Source: Neurospora tetrasperma FGSC 2508 (Eukaryota; Ascomycota; Sordariomycetes; Sordariales; Sordariaceae). Taken from it: DNA of 64,000 nucleotides. The notes under the pieces are model-generated. The model was not told where the DNA came from and did no database searches. It was given only the letters and a program-made list of their open reading frames with translations. Positions 58,808 through 64,000 of this stretch are shown here, piece after piece. Location of the stretch: the NCBI RefSeq assembly GCF_000213175.1, contig NW_009799101.1, forward strand, positions 1,591,470 to 1,655,469. The letters run 5' to 3'. Numbering within the stretch: position 1 is the first letter of the stretch; the number at the start of each line of letters is the position of its first letter. The position numbers and the translations under genes are program-made.

Positions 58808-60677
58808 CTAAGAGTTGGATCCATAGTACGCGTTCATCCCGTAGTTAGCCCGCTTCACAGGCCTGGGCGGCTCGTCGTCATCTGACAGCGTCAAATCAAT
58901 AACTTCCGGGGCTGAACGTTTATTGTTATTGTTCGATGACCTTGCCAATGAAGGCGTGCCCCCTGTGCTTCCATTCATCGGTGTGCCGATCAGTGTAGTT
59001 GACGCGCCGGTAGTAGAACGACCGGGCGTCGAGAAGTCGTGGTTTGCTGCCGAGAGGACTTCCGAAACATACAGGTCATCGTCATCGACAAAGCTTGCCT
59101 CGGCAGAGTCGGTTACCGTCACTTTTTCCGCACCTGGTTCTATCCACTTGCCGGTAGGTTCAATCGTGACCTGCTCTACAGATTTGGGAGTCGCTTCGAG
59201 AATGCCCTGGGCGTACCTAGAATGCGTGTCAGCCAGTACAGCGGAGACAGTATTGAACACAAGGCCATTGTAACTTACTCATCAATCGCCAATTGGTCGA
59301 ACGGAACAGATTTGCTGCAGATGGGACATAACCACTGTGGCCCTTGCTCCTGGAGTTGGAGGTATGAAGTGGCATCAAAACACTGAATATGACCGCAGTT
59401 CAGGCCTCGGCATGGCTTACTTAACCTCATGTACGACAGTGGGCACTTCAGACTGAGGACTTGTGATGTAGCAACCACGTCAGGGTCGTTAGCCTTATTT
59501 GCGATCTCGGTAACCACCGATTCGGCACGGATCTTCTTGGTGATTCTTGACACCAGTTCCTCGATAGTCGGGGTTTTGCACAGGTATACTACTAGGTAGA
59601 AAGACTATCAACCCAACTGGTTAGCACGTACGGCTCTCTGCGGGTTCCCATACCCAGTTTCCTCTTACACCTACCTCTCTGGTGAGGGCATACGTAAAAT
59701 CAATGTTGTTTTGATATGTGTTTGGTCGTAGACGCAGCGAGTCCGTGATGTCAACCGGTCTAGTAGACCCAGGTTTGTTCTTCAGGCCTCGCAGGTTTGC
59801 CTTGACCTCGCCGCCATTCACCTTGAGCTCTGACTGGTAGGGAAAGGCGATATCTTGGACGCCATTCTTCCCGGCAGCGCAGTACATCATGATCCTCAGT
59901 GAAGGGTCGTTTCCGACATTACTGAGCTGGGGATGATCCGACACCCTGAGCTTGATGGAGACGGTTTGCCTATGCTGCTGCATTGCTGTTGTCGAGACTC
60001 AGCGGTTGTGTCCAGTGGCGGAACGATACTGGCTTACCTGACATACGTTCGCAATCCTTGACCTCCCCAATTCGATATTGTATTTCGTAGAAAACGCTCG
60101 GCTTGAACTGGAAATCGTGACGTTGTTGGTTATACCAGTCAAGTGGTCTGCTGACGCCCTTGGGCGCGCTGTAGGAGCCGTTAGCTACGCCGTAGGAAGC
60201 CATGGCGTAGCTGCTGGAACTGTTTCCGTGATTTTGAACGGGTGGGAAGATTGCGGTTTGGGGTATCTGCGGCGGCTGAGGTTTGGGTTGCTGCAGCAGA
60301 CCCGTGCTAGCCACAAAGCTATGAAACCAGGGTACGGTTGTCTCGAAACTGTTGTAAAATGTGTTGAAAGTGATGCCGTCGCCGCGCGCTACGCATTGCT
60401 GGATAGCTGGTTGGGGGGTGAAGCCCCTGTGTGTTAGCCTGCATTCCCATAATTTATTCGCATATATGACGGAAGGGTGGAGGTAAGGAGGTGGTGGCCG
60501 ACTGAAGGCTTACTCACCATCGACAAGGCGTTTCACCAAATCAGGCTTGTTTCCCGTCTTGGGCAAACCATTGACGGCGCAAAGGGACTGCAGCTGCGTC
60601 TTGTTGACCCCGGCGTTCTTTGCGATCGCCTTGAGGGCCTCAACCTTGTCTTTGGGAGGAGGGCCGGCACGATCCAT
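58808..60677 (-). CDS. siz1: SUMO E3 ligase of the Siz/PIAS family
   Basis: Exons 60677-60518, 60406-60038, 59985-59675, 59604-59279 and 59216-58808 join in phase to give 524 residues. Siz/PIAS ligases move SUMO from Ubc9 to nuclear targets such as PCNA and septins. A SAP DNA-binding motif is seen at about residues 10-53 (KTQLQSLCAVNGLPKTGNK). A PINIT domain covers about 130-290, with the local form SIKLRVSD and VNGGEVKANLRGLKN. The SP-RING follows at about 325-385, with its zinc ligands in LKCPLSYMRLSKPCRGLNCGH and WLCPICSKSVPF, given in pieces. A SUMO-interacting motif with acidic flank (EVIDLTLSDDDE) lies near residue 495. The first in-frame ATG is at 60677; the frame reads on upstream without an ATG. 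The acceptor of intron 1 (60407) is fixed by phase. It is shorter than yeast Siz1 (904). Confidence 0.93.
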
Positions 60678-61832
60678 TTCTCTGTGCCCCTCAACGACCG
60701 GTACGGTATTGACGATTCCAACTGAACCTCTGCTTGCCGACACTGGGCTTGTTAACTAACTGAAGATGCAATCCTATAAGAGCGTGGTGTGGTGCCCGGT
60801 CGTATCGTAGGGTTGCCTGGTCGCGACCGGCCGCGGATGCCCCGCAGTTGGCCGTCAAGGTATTGAAAGGTGGAAGTGTGGGCGTGCACTACGGACGGCG
60901 CGATGTGAGGAAGGAGTGATGGAAGGCTGAGCCGAAAGTGAGCCGATGGTATGGGCGTGTACCCCGACGCGCTCAAGGGACTTAGGGGTAGTGGCGGACA
61001 CCAAGGACGACGAAGCGTCGAGGCTGGTTATCGCGGTGCAGAGCTGCGGCTGCTGAAGGTGCCGGCGTCACCGTGATGTACGGCGCGCGATGTTGGATTT
61101 ATATTTTAGGTAGACTCGCAGCTGAACGAGATTAAGCCGCCCGCACGTTATCCGTCCGTCACACAGAGCCGGCTGTCGCTGTCTGCGGCCTTGCGCACTG
61201 GCACTTATGGCAGATGCGTGAATGGATGACTTCAGTTGAAGTTGGACGGTACCGCGATGCCCCGTAGTGATTTGCTACCCTGAGCGGTAAACCCAATTCA
61301 AAAAACAGTGAAGCCCGTGTATGCGCCAAATGATCGTCACTCCGTTTGTAAAAGAATCCTGTCGCTGTCGCTTTCGCAGCCCTCAAGCCGGTTGCTCCAA
61401 AGTCCAAAGACGTCGTCGATATGAACAGGCGGGAGGAGGCGGCAGAAAGTGTTCCAAGCAGGAACCTGTGGGTCGCTAGCAGTTATTTATCTAGCGGGTA
61501 AGGTGGGTCTGTTAGTGGCAAGCAGCGGCAGGTACCGTCGAGCTCATTGGAAGAGCGTGGTCGTGAAGTACCCAGTACTTGGCTAGATGTGGTAGATCAA
61601 CGATTGCAAAGGTTCTGACTACTTCAGGACTACCCTCGATTTTAGCGGAGAGCCCAGGTTGCCTGTACTGCTCCAGTGGAATTTTTCAACTCCGCCAACA
61701 ACGACATATCGATACCTTTTGTCATCACTCTTTCCGTACCGCATAGTTAAACCTTTGGTGAACATTAACACTCATCCATCTGCTTCATTTCATAATCACC
61801 ACACCACCTAACCCTTTCCCCAAACCGCAAAA
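60678..61832. other. 1.2-kb divergent promoter region (siz / LLPH-like)
   Basis: No gene is seen. This holds the promoters of both flanking genes, with a telomere-like nonamer at the right end. Confidence 0.65.
61807..61815 (+). promoter_or_regulatory. CCTAACCCT telomere-like element before the LLPH-like gene
   Basis: This is the same nonamer as upstream of eL28, here only 17 bp before the ATG. It would lie in the leader of the transcript or at the transcription start. Confidence 0.45.
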
Positions 61833-62224
61833 ATGGCCAAGAGCAAGAGAGCGTCCGTTATCAAGAACAACAACCAGAAACTGAAGAAGAATGTTTTTGG
61901 ACCGGTTGAGGCCGCTCGCTTGGAGAGAATCTCTGCCAAGCTCCTCGAGCTTGCTGCTCAGCCCAAGCCCATCAAGGAGGTTGAGATGGAGACCGTGAAC
62001 GAGGATGAGGTCAAGGAGGCCACCAAGGATGACTGTAAGTGTAGCTGGAAAACTAAGGTGCAAACGAGGGGCCATGTGCTGACCAAATCGCAGCTGCTAT
62101 GGAGGTTGATTCCGCCAAGCCTGTAAAGGTTGGCAGCAAGAAGATTGAGAAGAAGAGGCGGGTCAAGAAGTCCAAGATTGTCTTCCCCAAGTATGGCGAG
62201 AAGTTCAGCAAGAAGAGGAAATGA
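61833..62224 (+). CDS. LLPH / YBL028C-like ribosome-biogenesis protein (DUF2423)
   Basis: Exons 61833-62034 and 62094-62224 join in phase to give 110 residues. The start MAKSKRASVIKNNNQKLKKNVFGPVE is the DUF2423 signature (MAKS-x-R-S-x2-x-K-x-N), and the C-terminus is a lysine cluster (SKKIEKKRRVKKSK then FPKYGEKFSKKRK). Yeast YBL028C and human LLPH are nucleolar factors found on pre-60S particles. An acidic middle (VEMETVNEDEVKEATKDD) separates the two basic ends. The size is normal for the family. The telomere-like element just upstream suggests control together with ribosomal genes. Confidence 0.9.
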
Positions 62225-63052
62225 GCGACAAGCGGCCACGATTTGAGCAGCTGAGTTTCGACAGACGACCAAAAGTATCACCGGTGTGGCCAGGGCTATA
62301 GAGCGGCTGTACTACCAAAGGACGACTATAACAACTCTCATGCTCCAGACATGTCCTAGCGGTTGTTCATTCTCACGACGGCGACAAGACAGTGCCGGGC
62401 GTTTAGGGCTAGGATGGAAGGAGACGGTACGGATGACGACCTTTTGTGGCAGGCCTCGTTTTTCTGGTCTGTCTGGGGCTTCACTGGTGCTTTGTACAGA
62501 CGGGATTGATCGAGTTGTCAATCTTCCGCGTTGCCGACGCCGACGCCGACGCCGTTGCGAAAAAGCATGAACTTCAGAAGTCATATGGGATGCGAAAGCA
62601 GCAAAACGGACTAGTGGGGTGGGATTATCTACACTTGGCGCATTTGGTTTTGGTTTTAATGGATTTATTTTTCTAGGCTGGCATGCTATTCTAGGGGTCT
62701 CTCACTTGCTGCGTTAACGCTGTGCTCTAAGTGGGTCCAGTGCCAATCCTACGACGGGAAAGGCCTGGGCTTCTGTGGGAACGGACTTGAAATGGAAGGA
62801 ACTGAGGTGGAAGCCACCTAACTTGGGCTGAACCTGACTGGCCCCTTTCTTCCACTGTTATCTGCCTTAACAACCTCACCTGTACCTCACAACATCAACA
62901 CTAATCTATTCTGAATGCATATCTCATTTCCTCCCAGAGTATCTTATTCCCTTCGCGACACAGAAATGGCCCACGAGTGCAGCTTCTTGTTTTACTGATA
63001 AACGTCACGTCCTCCTCCGATAAGACACGTTTATAAATTTGGCGAGCTCGAG
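62225..63052. other. Intergenic region before the GPI7-like gene
   Basis: This holds the 3' UTR of the LLPH-like gene and the promoter of the next. No gene is seen. Confidence 0.65.
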
Positions 63053-64000
63053 ATGAGTTTCCGGCGGCGCAATGGAAGTTTGAGCTCCACGTTGCTTCTC
63101 ATAGCAGCCAATGTGCTGATCCCAGTTGCCATTGTCATATTCGCAACGGGCTTCTTCCCATATAAGCCTCTCCTACCGGGTCTGGCTGAGTATGAGCCAT
63201 TGGATGGTTATGGCGAGCCCCCGGAAGCTCCGTTTGACAAGCTGGTCTTCATGGTCGTCGACGCCCTGCGAAGGTAAAATCATGTCACTATCGCCAATAC
63301 CACTCACTCTTCGACCAGTAGCCATGTTAATCCGGTCTTTACATGTAGTGATTTTGTATACACTACCAACAATGGCTTCAAGTTCACTCAATCGTAAGCT
63401 TTTCAATATAATGCGCCCTTCTCCGGCTTCAGTAGATCTTTCGTGTTGACATCTCATATAGCTTGATTCGCCATGGCGCTGCAATTCCCTTCACAGCTCA
63501 TGCCACGTCTCCCACTGTCACCATGCCTCGACTGAAGGCCATCACTACTGGTTCTGTGCCTTCTTTCCTCGATGTCGTTCTCAACATTGACGAAGGCGAT
63601 GAGTCTTCAAGCCTCGCGTCGCAAGACACCTGGTTGGCTCAGATGAAGGCAAAGGGCACAGGAAAACTTGTAATGTACGGGGATGATACTTGGTTGAAGC
63701 TCTTTCCGGGTACATTTGATCGTGCTGATGGTACCACGAGCTTCTTTGTCGCGGTAAATTCTTTCGCTTGTATGGCAGGTGTCGGCATTGTGCTAACGTG
63801 AGTAGGACTTCACCGAGGTTGATCATAATGTCACTCGAAACATTCCTGGAGAGCTCCGACACGACGATTGGAATACCATGATTCTTCACTATCTTGGACT
63901 TGATCACATTGGACATAAGGGAGGACCGAGAAGGTAAAGTCGCTTCTTCTTCCCGAATAGGCATATTGCTCACTGGCCATATAGCCCTCATATGGTGCCG
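63053..64000 (+). CDS. las21: GPI ethanolamine phosphate transferase 2 (Gpi7/Las21), 5' part
   Basis: The first five exons lie in the window: 63053-63273, 63349-63393, 63462-63753, 63806-63933 and 63985 onward, all in phase, running off the right edge. Gpi7 (PIG-G) adds ethanolamine phosphate to the second mannose of GPI anchors in the ER, affecting cell wall protein anchoring. Seen are an N-terminal membrane anchor (LLLIAANVLIPVAIVIFATGFF) and an alkaline-phosphatase-like catalytic domain. That domain has a metal Asp in FMVVDALRSDF, the nucleophilic Thr in ATSPTVTMPRLKA, and the metal-binding block LGLDHIGHKGGPRSPHM at the window end. The C-terminal membrane part is outside. Among the three GPI phosphatidylethanolamine transferases the Gpi7 branch fits best, judged by motif wording only. 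Confidence 0.9.

Noticed and set aside
1-64000. Dispersed 5S rRNA genes, as Neurospora genomes carry many
   Set aside because: I looked for the 5S start and the internal control block by eye on both strands and found no match. A covariance-model search would settle it.

Overview
The window is nuclear DNA from a filamentous ascomycete, almost certainly Neurospora or a very close relative in the Sordariales. Genes carry short spliceosomal introns of about 50-110 bp with GTAAGT-like donors, coding stretches favour C in the third position, and gaps between genes are long. The strongest pointer is the Tup1-type repressor at 38-40 kb, which splices to exactly 604 residues and matches what I recall of Neurospora RCO-1. 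That genus call is inference from recall, not a database search.

I support 17 protein genes, 15 of them whole. Left to right they are: the 3' end of a CAAX protease (RCE1); a GDP-mannose transporter (-); a JSN1/PUF-type RNA-binding protein (-); a CCDC47/DUF1682 ER protein (+); an ECM15/UPF0045 thiamine-binding-fold protein (-); an Ark1/Prk1/AAK1-family kinase (+); an Ecl1-like lifespan factor (-); the RNase MRP subunit RMP1 (+); RCO-1 (-); an unrecognised two-helix membrane protein (+); sterol C-5 desaturase (+); a UPF0357/DUF2015 protein (-); ribosomal protein eL28 (+); malate dehydrogenase without a presequence (+); TRAPP subunit Trs33/TRAPPC6 (-); a Siz/PIAS SUMO ligase (-); an LLPH/YBL028C-like ribosome-biogenesis protein (+); and the 5' part of GPI ethanolamine phosphate transferase 2 (+). 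That is 18 entries with both edge fragments counted. Most are housekeeping genes of secretion and membrane lipids (RCE1, GDP-mannose, CCDC47, Trs33, sterol desaturase, GPI7), ribosome production (RMP1, eL28, LLPH), or regulation (RCO-1, kinase, Siz, Ecl1, PUF). They are not an operon or a metabolic cluster.

The right third (44-64 kb) is gene dense. The middle holds a block of about 10.4 kb (25-35.5 kb) with no gene I can support, lying between the divergent Ecl1-like and RMP1 genes. Intergenic DNA is rich in microsatellites and in a recurrent GTAGTGTA / TACACTAC word. One clear mobile-element relic is present: a TA-flanked palindrome of 283 bp with 40-bp perfect inverted ends upstream of rco-1, which looks like a Tc1/mariner-type MITE. 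All three ribosome-related genes carry a telomere-like CCTAACCCT element upstream, the most interesting regulatory pattern seen. I found no tRNA, rRNA, CRISPR array, virus-like element or secondary-metabolite cluster, and nothing that amounts to a new multi-gene system.
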